A stretch of DNA of 64,000 nucleotides from assembly GCA_905233445.1 (NCBI GenBank), contig CAJOEP010000004.1, forward strand, positions 87,626 to 151,625, in the 5' to 3' direction. Below, in pieces: positions 24,429-34,100 of the stretch. The position numbers and the translations under genes are program-made. This stretch comes from an uncultured Bacteroidales bacterium (lineage in GTDB: Bacteria; Bacteroidota; Bacteroidia; Bacteroidales; F082). Under the pieces are notes generated by a model. It saw nothing but the letters and a program-made list of their open reading frames with translations, did not search any database and was not told the DNA's origin. Position 1 is the first letter of the stretch. The number at the start of each line of letters is the position of its first letter.

Positions 24429-24843
24429 AAAAATAGGATTGAATATGGAAAAAATTGTGATGATAATCGAGAAGTCGAAAGACTATTTCGGAGCATATTC
24501 CGAGAATTGTGATGGAATTTATGCGGCAGGTAGTAGCATTCAGGAGGTGAAAGATGATACTTATGAGGCTATACGTCTAATCAAAGAGGATCTTCCTGAA
24601 GAACGTTGGCCTGTGCAAATCAAAGGTGATTTTGAGATAGAATGGCGTATTGACGTTCCAAGTTTTTTGGAATATTATTCCAAATACATGTCGCTAGCTG
24701 GTATGGAGAAGATGACAGGAATAAATCAAAAACAACTGTCCAACTATTTGAATCACAGGGCGGTACCTCGACGCAAGCAAACCGACCGCATCCGAGAAGG
24801 AATACATCGTTTTGCTGAGGAGTTGCTGAGTATAACACTATGA
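24418..24843 (+). CDS. hicB: HicB antitoxin with XRE DNA-binding domain
   Basis: 141 residues from 24418; a start at 24445 (MEKIVMIIEKS) fits the family better. N-terminal HicB fold (KDYFGAYSENCDGIYAAGSS, VKDDTYEAIRLIKEDLPEE) and C-terminal HTH (KYMSLAGMEKMTGINQKQLS, LNHRAVPRRKQTDRI). It neutralises HicA and probably represses the hicAB promoter at 24221. The operon is compact and otherwise unremarkable; no flanking mobile element is seen. Confidence 0.9.
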   Translation: MEYEKIGLNMEKIVMIIEKSKDYFGAYSENCDGIYAAGSSIQEVKDDTYEAIRLIKEDLPEERWPVQIKGDFEIEWRIDVPSFLEYYSKYMSLAGMEKMTGINQKQLSNYLNHRAVPRRKQTDRIREGIHRFAEELLSITL

Positions 24844-24883
24844 TTGTTATTATAAAAAAAAGAAGAATCGTGCAAAAATCACT

Positions 24884-27409
24884 TTAAAATTCGACAATCA
24901 ATTTTAGATTCAATTGTCTGTTAGTCAGATAGTTAGGTACAGCATACTGTATGTTGTAGATGTCGGTCACCCACATGTATGAGCTTACATTGTTGACGCC
25001 CAGAAGATTGAAAACCTCGAGGCTGAGCCAGCAGTTTCTTATGTAATTCAATGGATTGCGAGGATTTCTGAATGTTGTGGCATCACTGATGAGCTGTTTG
25101 CTGAATCCGATATCGACGCGACGATAGGCCGACATTCTGTTTTTCTGTTGATAACGCTGTGATTCAGGTGGTCCAAAAGGCAATCCTGTGCCGAAAATGA
25201 GTTTCAGATTTACCTTGAACGACGGTACATATGGTATATAATCCTGGAAGAAGATAGCAAAATTGATTCGTTGGTCGGAAGGGCGCGGGATACCTGTAAT
25301 GATGGTGTCTCTCACATAGTCGGCACCATTGTTGATGTCAGTCTGCGAGAGTATATGTCCTTGAGCGTCAATGAAATACTGGATATTTTCGGTGGTTTTC
25401 ATTATTGACATTGAAGCCCAGCTTTCGATGCCTTTCACAAACTCGCCGTTGATTTTCATATCCAAGCCATAGGCGTGTCCGGTTGCTTTCTGGTCGGCAT
25501 AATACCTAATTCTAATATTATCGACTTCGTAAGGGATAATGTCTGTTAGATATTTGTAATAAATCTCGCTTGTCAGCACAAACGGGCGATCCCAAGCTTT
25601 GAACTGGTATTCGTGGCCCAAAACGACTTGATACGACTTCTGCACAGAGGCTTTGTCTTTGCTTACGAGGTCGCCATTGAACATGCGCAATTCCCTGTAA
25701 AATGGAGGCTGTACATACACTCCGCCCGATAATCTGAATGTCATGTTAGGACGTTTCGCGGGTTGAAAAGCTATTCCTGCACGAGGGCTGACATTCACCG
25801 AGCCGTTGTATCCCCAATAGTTGGCGCGGAGTCCGGCGGTTAGAACCCAGATACCGCCTTTTTCGTTTTCAAATTGCCATGAATTTTGCAGATAACCGTC
25901 TAAATTGTTGATGTACAATTCATTATGGCCGTTTGCCACGTTTTTCAGCTCTAGCGGTGTCTGCATCGGGTTGTTTGGATTCAAGATTGAGTCGGTGATG
26001 TGCGGCTGGGTGTAGCCTGCCGAATCGACCATGTCCCACTCGTTGATGATGTCGTCGAACAGCTGGTTTTGGTAACGCACACCCCATTTCAGCACGTTGT
26101 CGCGGTATTTGTAAGCGCCTTTATGGTCGAGGTTGTAAACCCGCGAGTAGAAATAGTTGCGCGCATGCTCGATATACGTTCCAACTCCTTGATTAGTAAC
26201 GACATGATCTTCTCCGTTATATTCATTGTTAAGGTCGATGACACCAATCCAATATTGACCTTGTATGTCGTATGTCTCCGATTCGACTGCGGAGTAGGCT
26301 GAGCCTATGAATTTGAGGTTTAAGTCTTCGTTGGGGCTGAAATTCAAGGAAATAGCACCCAAGCCTGTGGTATATTTACTCAGTTCCTGTCCGTCGAAAT
26401 ACACTTTGAGGCGATACGAGGCCTGCAAGTTGCCGAAATCAGTTTCGCGTGTGGTCGGAGCCATGAGGTAGCTGTTTCTTGAGTAGTATCCAAGGGCTGT
26501 GATTTCGAATCGAGATGATATGTTGTATGTGATAAGTCCTTGAACGTCAGCGAAGTTAGGCTTGTAATCGCCTTTGGTGTCCATGGCACCGAGAAGATAC
26601 TGTGTGTTTTTGTAGCGCGCTCCGATAAGGTAGTTCATGCTGCCTTTGAAAGCCATTCCTTCGGTATGTGCCTCGGCTCCTAACAGGCTGAGTGTCAATG
26701 AACTGGCTGTTATTGTAGGCTTTTTGTATGTGATGTCGAGGACAGATGACAGTTTGTCGCCGTATTCCGCTGAGAAGCCGCCTGCCGAGAAGTCTATGTT
26801 AGAGACAAGTCGTGAGTTGACGAAGCTGAGTCCTTCCTGTTGTCCCGAGCCGACCAGAAACGGTTTGTAAATCTCAATGCCGTTGACGTAGATAAGGTTT
26901 TCGTCGAAGTTGCCGCCGCGCACGTTGTATTGCGAGCTGAGTTCGTTGGTAGAGCTCACTCCGGCGAGGGTTTTCACCATGTCTTCGACACCGCCTGCGC
27001 CCACCGATGGCAGAAGCACTGTCTCACGTGCGTCAATCCTTGTTATTGCTGACGATTTGATTGATTGGTCGTGTACCGTCATCTCGGGCAGCAGTGTCGA
27101 TGTGACCTTCATTTTCACATCATGTCGGCGCCGTTCCTCGTTCTGGAGCCGCACCTCAATTTTGATTTCCTCGTAACCTACAAACGAAAAGACCACATTT
27201 ATCAAAGTGTCGGCGGGCAGAGTGAGGTTGTAGTTGCCTCTTGCGTCGGACACCACGCCAAATGATGTGTTTTGTACCGCCACGTTGACAAGCTCGATGA
27301 CTTTACCGTCGTTGTCGGTGATTTTTCCATACAAAACACCCTCGCTCTTCTGCGCAAAGGCAAAAGATGGAAGAAGTAATAGTATGAAAATCAACCACTT
27401 ATATTTCAT
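24884..27409 (-). CDS. TonB-dependent outer-membrane receptor
   Basis: 841 residues. Signal peptide MKYKWLIFILLLLPSFAFAQ, a carboxypeptidase-regulatory-like domain (about 24-105, VLYGKITDNDGKVIELVNVA), a plug domain (about 120-230, VEDMVKTLAGVSSTNELSS, YNVRGGNFDENLIYVNGIEIY) and a 22-strand barrel ending LIVEF. No SusD partner is adjacent, so it is not a classical glycan-uptake pair; it may import a cofactor or metal complex. Monocistronic; the next gene on this strand is rpmB. Confidence 0.92.
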   Translation of the reverse strand: MKYKWLIFILLLLPSFAFAQKSEGVLYGKITDNDGKVIELVNVAVQNTSFGVVSDARGNYNLTLPADTLINVVFSFVGYEEIKIEVRLQNEERRRHDVKMKVTSTLLPEMTVHDQSIKSSAITRIDARETVLLPSVGAGGVEDMVKTLAGVSSTNELSSQYNVRGGNFDENLIYVNGIEIYKPFLVGSGQQEGLSFVNSRLVSNIDFSAGGFSAEYGDKLSSVLDITYKKPTITASSLTLSLLGAEAHTEGMAFKGSMNYLIGARYKNTQYLLGAMDTKGDYKPNFADVQGLITYNISSRFEITALGYYSRNSYLMAPTTRETDFGNLQASYRLKVYFDGQELSKYTTGLGAISLNFSPNEDLNLKFIGSAYSAVESETYDIQGQYWIGVIDLNNEYNGEDHVVTNQGVGTYIEHARNYFYSRVYNLDHKGAYKYRDNVLKWGVRYQNQLFDDIINEWDMVDSAGYTQPHITDSILNPNNPMQTPLELKNVANGHNELYINNLDGYLQNSWQFENEKGGIWVLTAGLRANYWGYNGSVNVSPRAGIAFQPAKRPNMTFRLSGGVYVQPPFYRELRMFNGDLVSKDKASVQKSYQVVLGHEYQFKAWDRPFVLTSEIYYKYLTDIIPYEVDNIRIRYYADQKATGHAYGLDMKINGEFVKGIESWASMSIMKTTENIQYFIDAQGHILSQTDINNGADYVRDTIITGIPRPSDQRINFAIFFQDYIPYVPSFKVNLKLIFGTGLPFGPPESQRYQQKNRMSAYRRVDIGFSKQLISDATTFRNPRNPLNYIRNCWLSLEVFNLLGVNNVSSYMWVTDIYNIQYAVPNYLTNRQLNLKLIVEF

Positions 27410-27420
27410 GGCGTATTGTT

Positions 27421-27447
27421 ATTCCGAACGCAGTGAGGAATCTCATT
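27421..27447. repeat. REP-like intergenic repeat (family copy 3, shortened)
   Basis: attccgaacgcagtgaggaatct, a compact form of the element at 3156, with ATTCC/GGAAT arms. Located just upstream of the TonB receptor gene. Confidence 0.65.
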
Positions 27448-27493
27448 TAACAATAACGAAAACCTTTATGAATTAGTACGCTATTAACAAAAA

Positions 27494-27517
27494 AAGCCGC
27501 CTTAATGCAGACGGCTT
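27494..27517 (-). terminator. terminator after rpmB
   Basis: Minus-strand hairpin with GCCGTC and GGCGGC arms around TGCATTAA, followed by TTTTTTTGTT. It ends the rpmB transcript. Confidence 0.75.
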
Positions 27518-27536
27518 CTTTGTCTAAAATCATATC

Positions 27537-27779
27537 TTACCAGCGGTTGAGGTTACCATCATTTGCTGCGTCGACCATTGCCTGATAAACGCCTTTCTTG
27601 TCGATGGTGCGCAAACCTGCTGCAGAAACCTTCAAAACCACCCATTCATTCCACTCAGGAACATAGAATCTCTTGATCTTCAAGTTAGGTTTGAATGTTC
27701 TTTTGGTCTTTCTGTTTGAGTGAGAAACGTTGTTTCCACTGATGACCTTCTTACCTGTAATCTGACAAATTCTTGACAT
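27537..27779 (-). CDS. rpmB: 50S ribosomal protein bL28
   Basis: 80 residues, full length. Characteristic start MSRICQITGKKVISGNNVSH and SNRKTKRTFKPNLKIKRFY. Component of the large ribosomal subunit. Usually near rpmG in Bacteroidota, but no second ribosomal gene is seen here. Confidence 0.97.
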   Translation of the reverse strand: MSRICQITGKKVISGNNVSHSNRKTKRTFKPNLKIKRFYVPEWNEWVVLKVSAAGLRTIDKKGVYQAMVDAANDGNLNRW

Positions 27780-27908
27780 TTTTCTATTATTTTATTGTTC
27801 TTATTTCCTTTTACAAAACGGACTGCAAAAATACAACTTTTTTTGAAATGAAAAACATTTTTTTTGAAAAAAATGAAAAAAAACAGAACATTTTTCGAGA
27901 TTTTTTTT

Positions 27909-27917
27909 ATTTTTGCG
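27909..27917 (+). promoter_or_regulatory. -7 element of the aminotransferase gene
   Basis: TTATTTTTG, a TAnnTTTG match about 20 bases before the ATG at 27936. Confidence 0.5.
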
Positions 27918-27935
27918 GTTTAAAATTGAAAAACT

Positions 27936-29057
27936 ATGAAAATTCCAATGGTTGACCTTGTTGGTCAATACAACAAAATCAAGGCGGAAGTCGATGCTTC
28001 CATTCAGCAGATATTATCGACGGGCGGCTTCATCGGCGGTCCTTTTGTGCAGAAATTCCAAGAAGATTTACAGCAATATCTCGACGTTAAACATGTGATT
28101 CCTTGTGCTAACGGCACTGACGCATTGCAGGTTGCCATGATGGGCCTTGGCCTGAAACCTGGCGACGAGGTCATCACGACTTCGTTCACTTTCATCGCAA
28201 CAGCTGAAGTGGTGGCTTTGCTGCGCTTAACGCCAGTGGTTGTTGATGTCGATATGGAGACATATTGCATTGACCCTGAAGCGGTTGAGCGCGCCATCAC
28301 TCCTCGTACAAAGGCCATCGTGCCAGTGCATCTGTTCGGCCAGTGCGCCAATATGGATGCCATCATGGACATCGCAAAACGCCATAACCTTTATGTGGTA
28401 GAAGACAATGCTCAGGCTATCGGTGCACATTATACATTCAAAGACGGCACAGTGAAGAAGTCGGGAACCATCGGAAACATCGGTTGCACTTCATTCTTCC
28501 CATCGAAGAACCTCGGTTGCTATGGCGACGGCGGTGCTATCTTCACCAACGACGACGCTCTTGCCGACATGATGCGCGTGGTTGTCAATCACGGAATGAA
28601 GACTCGCTATTATCATGATTATGTGGGTGTTAACTCACGTCTCGATGCTATCCAGGCAGCGGTTTTGGACATCAAGTTGAAACATCTTGACGAATATATC
28701 AAGGCACGCCAGTATGCGGCGGCTTATTATGAGAAAGCATTCGCTCAGACCGACAAGATCATCACTCCGAAGACGGCTCCGTTTACCGACCACGTCTATC
28801 ATCAGTATGTTGTCGTTTTGAAGGACTTGGATCGTGCTAAGGTGATGGAGCACTTGCAGTCGAAGGGCATCGCTTGCGCCATTTATTACCCAGTCGCATT
28901 GCACATGCAGAAAGCCTATGCTGACCCGCGCTACAAGAAAGGCGACTTCCCGGTCTGCGAGTACCTCTGCGACCACGTGATGGCGTTGCCAATCCACACC
29001 GAGTTCACCGACGAGCAGTTGAAGTATGTGACTGACGCGGTGCTGGAGATGTGCTAG
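27936..29057 (+). CDS. DegT/DnrJ/EryC1/StrS-family PLP aminotransferase
   Basis: 373 residues of the sugar aminotransferase family. N-terminal MVDLVGQYNKIKAEVDASIQ, substrate loop GGFIGGPFVQKF, ANGTDALQVAMMGLGLKPGD, a PLP-contacting VEDNAQAIGA, and the Schiff-base lysine K191 in SFFPSKNLGCYGDGGA. These enzymes aminate UDP-sugars for surface polysaccharides; the best comparisons are WbpE/WlbC-type enzymes making 2,3-diacetamido sugars, but no other sugar genes are next to it. It starts after a Bacteroidetes promoter at 27909. Confidence 0.92.
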   Translation: MKIPMVDLVGQYNKIKAEVDASIQQILSTGGFIGGPFVQKFQEDLQQYLDVKHVIPCANGTDALQVAMMGLGLKPGDEVITTSFTFIATAEVVALLRLTPVVVDVDMETYCIDPEAVERAITPRTKAIVPVHLFGQCANMDAIMDIAKRHNLYVVEDNAQAIGAHYTFKDGTVKKSGTIGNIGCTSFFPSKNLGCYGDGGAIFTNDDALADMMRVVVNHGMKTRYYHDYVGVNSRLDAIQAAVLDIKLKHLDEYIKARQYAAAYYEKAFAQTDKIITPKTAPFTDHVYHQYVVVLKDLDRAKVMEHLQSKGIACAIYYPVALHMQKAYADPRYKKGDFPVCEYLCDHVMALPIHTEFTDEQLKYVTDAVLEMC

Positions 29058-29063
29058 ATTTAT

Positions 29064-29369
29064 ATGACACAGAAAACCCTGATATCGCAACTTTCGCCCC
29101 ATCTTTTTTGGGACATCGACATCAACGATTTTGATGCCGAGAGGAATTCTGCGCAGTTGATTCAGAGGGTTTTGGAGTGGGGTGAACTTGAAGATTGGAG
29201 ACTAATATATAGTTTTTATGGATTAGAGCGTATTGTAAGTGATTGTAAATCATTACGGACGCTCAATCCTAAGGCTTTATCGTTTGTTTGCGCCATTTCG
29301 GATACTAAAAAAGAGGATTATCGATGCTATACTATGAGACAATACACCCAGCAACATTGGAGCTATTAA
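29064..29369 (+). CDS. DUF6922-like antitoxin partner of AbiEii
   Basis: 101 residues. LFWDIDINDFDAERNSAQLI and a DWRLIYSFYGLERIV segment match the small proteins (DUF6922 type) commonly encoded before AbiEii nucleotidyltransferases; I infer an antitoxin or regulatory role. It begins six bases after the aminotransferase stop and overlaps the next gene by 46 bases, showing tight coupling. Confidence 0.7.
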   Translation: MTQKTLISQLSPHLFWDIDINDFDAERNSAQLIQRVLEWGELEDWRLIYSFYGLERIVSDCKSLRTLNPKALSFVCAISDTKKEDYRCYTMRQYTQQHWSY

Positions 29370-29944
29370 AAAAATTGGCTTCACAAACAGAATTGCACGG
29401 GATGCGTCTTGTAGGAGGCACATCACTTGCTCTTCAGTATGGTCATCGTCAGTCGGTTGATCTGGATTTCTTTGGAAAATTGGGTGTTTCTCAGGAAGAA
29501 ATCATTGAAATGGCAAGAAGTATTGGTGATTTCAAACTTTATAACAAGACCAAATACATTCTTCAATTTATTTTGAATAACGTCAGAATTGACGTTGTAG
29601 ATTATGCCAGTTACGAATGGATTGACGAGCTAATAGTTGAAAATGCTATAGTTCTTGCTTCTCCCAAAGACATTGCAGCATTGAAAATCAACGCTATTGA
29701 AGGTCGAGGAACAAAAAAAGATTTCATTGATGTTTTTGAACTTTTGAAGCATTATGAATTATCTGAAATCCTTGATTTTTACAGGCAAAAATACCCGGAT
29801 TACTCCATATTTCAAGCATTATTGAGCCTAACATATTTCGACGATGCTGAATCCCAGGCAATGCCGGTAATGTTTACTTCTGAATCGTGGGATGAGATGA
29901 AGGAGAAGATTCGAGAAGAGGTGAGGAAGTATCAGGGGAAATAG
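29324..29944 (+). CDS. AbiEii/MenT-type nucleotidyltransferase toxin
   Basis: 206 residues. The DNA-polymerase-beta-like motif LVGGTSLALQYGHRQSVDLD carries GG, S and the two metal-binding Asp (DLD), followed by the third-residue strand VRIDVVDYAS. Then the AbiEii helical part with IAALKINAIEGRGTKKDFID. Members add nucleotides to tRNA or other targets and act as abortive-infection toxins. The partner is the overlapping gene in front. An intrinsic terminator (29994-30028) follows. Confidence 0.85.
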   Translation: MLYYETIHPATLELLKKLASQTELHGMRLVGGTSLALQYGHRQSVDLDFFGKLGVSQEEIIEMARSIGDFKLYNKTKYILQFILNNVRIDVVDYASYEWIDELIVENAIVLASPKDIAALKINAIEGRGTKKDFIDVFELLKHYELSEILDFYRQKYPDYSIFQALLSLTYFDDAESQAMPVMFTSESWDEMKEKIREEVRKYQGK

Positions 29945-29993
29945 GTTTCTGACGCGGTGCCAAAGAGGTGATGATATATTTTTTATTAAACAG

Positions 29994-30028
29994 AAACGAG
30001 ATAGTGTGATTCATTGTCTCGTTTTTTG
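29994..30028. terminator. intrinsic terminator, probably bidirectional
   Basis: Arms AAACGAGA (29994-30001) and TCTCGTTT (30017-30024), then TTTTTT on the plus strand. It sits between the AbiE-type pair and the convergent tubulin-like operon and could end both. Confidence 0.7.
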
Positions 30029-30074
30029 GATATTGCCAATAATAGTTATAATATGGACAATTCCAAAACATGAT

Positions 30075-31151
30075 TTAGTTTTCTCTGACAAGATTCTGGT
30101 TCAGCAATATTCCATTCAACATAGTTGAAATGTATTTTGCAAAATTCTCATCCTGTGAATAAATTCCTATTTCATCAGATGAGTATTTGCTTGGGAAAGC
30201 TAATACCGCTTTAATACCAGTAGTGTTACCATATTTGACCATCCAACAACTCATCGTGAGGTATTCGTTCAATGGCACCAGTTTTATTCCGTGTTTTTTG
30301 TAGTAATTTGCAACAACTAAACTTATTTCACGATTCATCATCTCGAAATCGTTAAAAGTTATTTTGTGTATGTCTTTTTTAAGGTATTTTTCTTTGATTT
30401 TTTGAATGTCTTTACACATGTCTTTTGCAACATCTGCGCCTTGTGATGTCTCGTTTTCTCCAAAATTGATTAATCCTGTACTAAGATATCCGTTTTCTCC
30501 ATCAATGCTTTCTTCGAACTTTTTAAAATCTTTGTTAACAGTTGTTTTGAAATATTTGTCACATAATTCATATTCTTTCTTCCATATAGTTTGCAGTTTA
30601 GTGTCCTCGTCCTTTTGTGTTATTGTTTTTATAATACTATCACATTCCTTGTTCATTAAAGCAATATTACCACTGCTTATATGCTCATTTTTTATCATAT
30701 TGTGAAATATATCCATCGCTATTGGCACAATTTGATGCTCATAGTTATAATACGCTATTGTAACGGATCCACCTCGCATTGAATGGTTAAACAGTTTCTT
30801 GTTCATTTCGTAAAACTCATTGGGCTTGCTCTTGAAACCATAATAAAGAACATCTTCAAAAATGATTATTGTGTCGGTTGGGTTAAGGTCTTCAAACAAC
30901 AGACCAATATCTTCGATATAGTTTGGAAATATGCCCAAATAGCGAGTCGACAATCCTTGCTCAATCTTGATCAATTTATCAATAGACTCTTGAAGTTGCT
31001 TGTCTTGTTCGGAATCGTGATAAACATCATAGGCAAAACAAAGCACTGCAAACAGCATACCAACGGCAGCTGACTTAATGAATGTAATCAGAAGTTTTAC
31101 AACTTTGTGGCGCTTAAGTCTATGTGACAGGCCATCTTTATTGTTATCCAT
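30075..31151 (-). CDS. membrane protein of the tubulin-like operon (uncharacterised)
   Basis: 358 residues. A basic N-terminus (SHRLKRHKVVKLLITFIKSA) and one membrane helix at about 20-42 are followed by a large soluble domain: coiled-coil-like EQDKQLQESIDKLIKIEQGL, LNPTDTIIIFEDVLYYGFKS, then a charged helical region. No catalytic motif is recognised. It is the fifth and last gene, 19 bases after the protease gene, and is likely part of the same membrane complex. Topology is inside-N, domain in periplasm, by the positive-inside rule. Confidence 0.7.
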   Translation of the reverse strand: MDNNKDGLSHRLKRHKVVKLLITFIKSAAVGMLFAVLCFAYDVYHDSEQDKQLQESIDKLIKIEQGLSTRYLGIFPNYIEDIGLLFEDLNPTDTIIIFEDVLYYGFKSKPNEFYEMNKKLFNHSMRGGSVTIAYYNYEHQIVPIAMDIFHNMIKNEHISSGNIALMNKECDSIIKTITQKDEDTKLQTIWKKEYELCDKYFKTTVNKDFKKFEESIDGENGYLSTGLINFGENETSQGADVAKDMCKDIQKIKEKYLKKDIHKITFNDFEMMNREISLVVANYYKKHGIKLVPLNEYLTMSCWMVKYGNTTGIKAVLAFPSKYSSDEIGIYSQDENFAKYISTMLNGILLNQNLVREN

Positions 31152-31170
31152 TTATGACTATTTCAATTTG

Positions 31171-34100
31171 TCACTTTTCAATATCCATGAGTTTTATCTC
31201 TTCCAAACCTACATTAACAATCTGTACCATTGTCATCTTGTCTTTGCATGAATATAGTACCGATGCCGGTGTCATAGTGGCACTAAAATACTGTTTATAA
31301 TCGTTTAACCAAGATTGCTTTTCATCGTTATTATCCCAATGTACAAACAACACAGACGACGGCTCGCAGGCGACATTCAGTTGGAGGAATACCTTTGACG
31401 CATTTTCCAGAATACTGAATATTTCCTTATGCTGTCCTGAAGTTGTATCATAAAGATAATCGTATGTTTTTTTCTTCAACCAATAAGATATAACAGAGAA
31501 ATCGTTTATATAATCGAACAGCCAGTCTTTTGTGGTGTCTTTCATATAGTATTTCCAATCCACAATTGCTTTCTCAGCTTTTTCTTTAGATGAAAAATCC
31601 AAAGTGTCGTTGTCGAAATAGTTATAGAGATTTAAGTTTCGCGTTATATCAGCCTTGTTGTTTTCAAAAAACTCATCAAGTTTTGGTATTGACAACAATG
31701 GAATAAAAGGAATCTTGCTATTGATTTGCATTGCCTTCACATTGTCAGACTCATTTTCATACCATAATTTCAGATTACCCCAGTAACCGTCGAAAGCATT
31801 ATATATTCCCATCATTGTTTTTCTCAATTTGAGGAAATTGTCGATAAAATGCCCAGCGATGCGGCTGTTTATCGCCTTGAGATTTAGCTCAGCTTCAAGA
31901 CGCTTTTTGTTGCGGGCGTATTTCTCAATCTCATCGTTAAGTTCCTCTTCCTTGTTCCTGATGTGAGTCTTGTAATTACTATAGAACCATACCAAAACTG
32001 CAGCGCTCAAAGGAATCATACCGTATAAAAATCTCAATATCCATGTAATAATTACATTGATATTATCAATTATTGCATTTGCTGTTTCATTTGCTTGTGT
32101 CGCACCGATCTTGTACTTGACATATAACATTACAATCAATAAGACTAATAATCCAATTGCTGTTAATATGGAAATCTTAACAGGTCTGCGTTTTTTTCTC
32201 TTAAACTCTTCAAGTTTTTCTGCTTTAGATGAACGCAAATCATTGACTTTTGAGCCTATATCGTCAATTTCCTGCTGCAATCGTTCGGATGTACGTTTCA
32301 GGATTTCAGTGCGTTTAGGTGCTGTCCCAAGATTTTGAATGAGCTTTAGATATTGGCTGTTTATGGTTTTGTACCTGTTGACATATTCCGACAGGTCATA
32401 CTTCATCTCACTGATAAGATTCTGTATGATTTGTGCTTCGATTGCGGAGTCGCTTTGGTTAAACTGTACAATAGTTGAGTTTTTGCATCCCACCACTTTG
32501 ATTTCGGTTTTGCATAATTGTGATATAATGCAAGCTCCATTAACCAATTGGGTATCTCCTACATAAGAATACGGTATATAACAATAGCCGTTAATTCCAA
32601 AGTCTTTTCCCCAGGAGTTTCTGACTATGAATATACGTTCGTCGTCGCTGTATCCGCAAACAACCATTGCGTGACGGTGGTTCTTTTTGTCACCATTCCC
32701 TTCTTTGATTTCCTGGTCTGACGGACGGCAGACGAATCCGTTAACGGGGTCGAATGAATCATATAGATTAAACGATACAGCCACAGGGAAGCCGTCTTCA
32801 ACCGCTGATTTGATAGCTTCTATTGATAGTTCAACATTCATTGCTTCCGCAACCATGTTGTTTTTGGCGTTTTCGTATGCAACGTCAGAGGGCTTTCTGT
32901 CGAAAACAGCATCGTCGTAAGGGCAGTCACTCTCCGAACAGATACCCAAAGTCTCCAAGCTTTTTATGCAATAATAAAAACTGCTGCCGTTGTCTTTTTG
33001 CACAGATGCGTTTCCGTCAAGGTCTCTGGCATTATAATAAAGGAAGCTTTCGCTTAAATCATATTCGAGTTTCTTTTCCTTGTTTAGGATATATTCGTAT
33101 ATTCCAACCATAGAAAATGCCGAACACGAGCCCTGCTGTCCCTGGTTCTTGACGGGAGTGAAACTTGGACGTAAATCAACGCTTTTTTTTGTAACAGTAT
33201 GTGGTTGATATGTCTTTTCTAATGGAGTCTCCTCAATGTCACTTTTCAGCAAGCGAAAAGTCTGTCCTTTGTAAACAAAACCGTTTTCAGTTAGGCGTTT
33301 TTCTTTCTCTTCACTTGATTTGATGCAACCCTCGAGTTGTCCTAGCAGTTCTTCCTTCTTCCTGATATCTGCTGTTGTTTCGCGGATTTTTGCTTTCAAA
33401 GACTTCAGCTCGTCGACAGGCAGATACACGTTACTATTTTCATCGACAGGTGTGTTCAACGGTCCTGGAGTTATTGTCTCCTTGCCAGTTTCTTCGTTTT
33501 TCGTTCTTGTTATCAGTTTGTTATTCTCATTGATAAAGAAATTAGCCGGATCTTTTGCCAAATCATCAAGAGTGTCATATTCATAGCTGAAAAGTTCACC
33601 GGAGAGCATCTCATTGTCTTCTCCAACAAGCATCGACATGATTCCCAATTTGTCAGGCAAAGACATGTTGTCATCACTGATATATGATTTCATGTCTTTC
33701 TCAATGGCATCGAATCTTTCAACCATTTTGGGGACTATTATAGCGGCAATTTCATCTTGCGATTTGTTCGCTTCAATCAATGGCAGAACCTCTTGGTTGA
33801 AAAATTCGCTGTAAACTTTAAGATGGTTTTGGACATGTTTATGCTGCTGGTAAGAAACTTTCTGTATGTCAACGGATTTTTGTTGCACACCTTCACGCTC
33901 CATGAGGTAAAGATAAGTTCTGTTCAGCAGATACTGCACGAAATAATACTTGTCGAAATCAACGAAAGATACGCCGATTGCCGTGACGGGTTTGTTGTCA
34001 TTAATATCAAGATTTGCATTAAATATATCATTATAACATTCAATATCAAGCATGGTAAGTTGGCAAATTACCTGCGTAATACCCTCGAAATCAAGATTAA

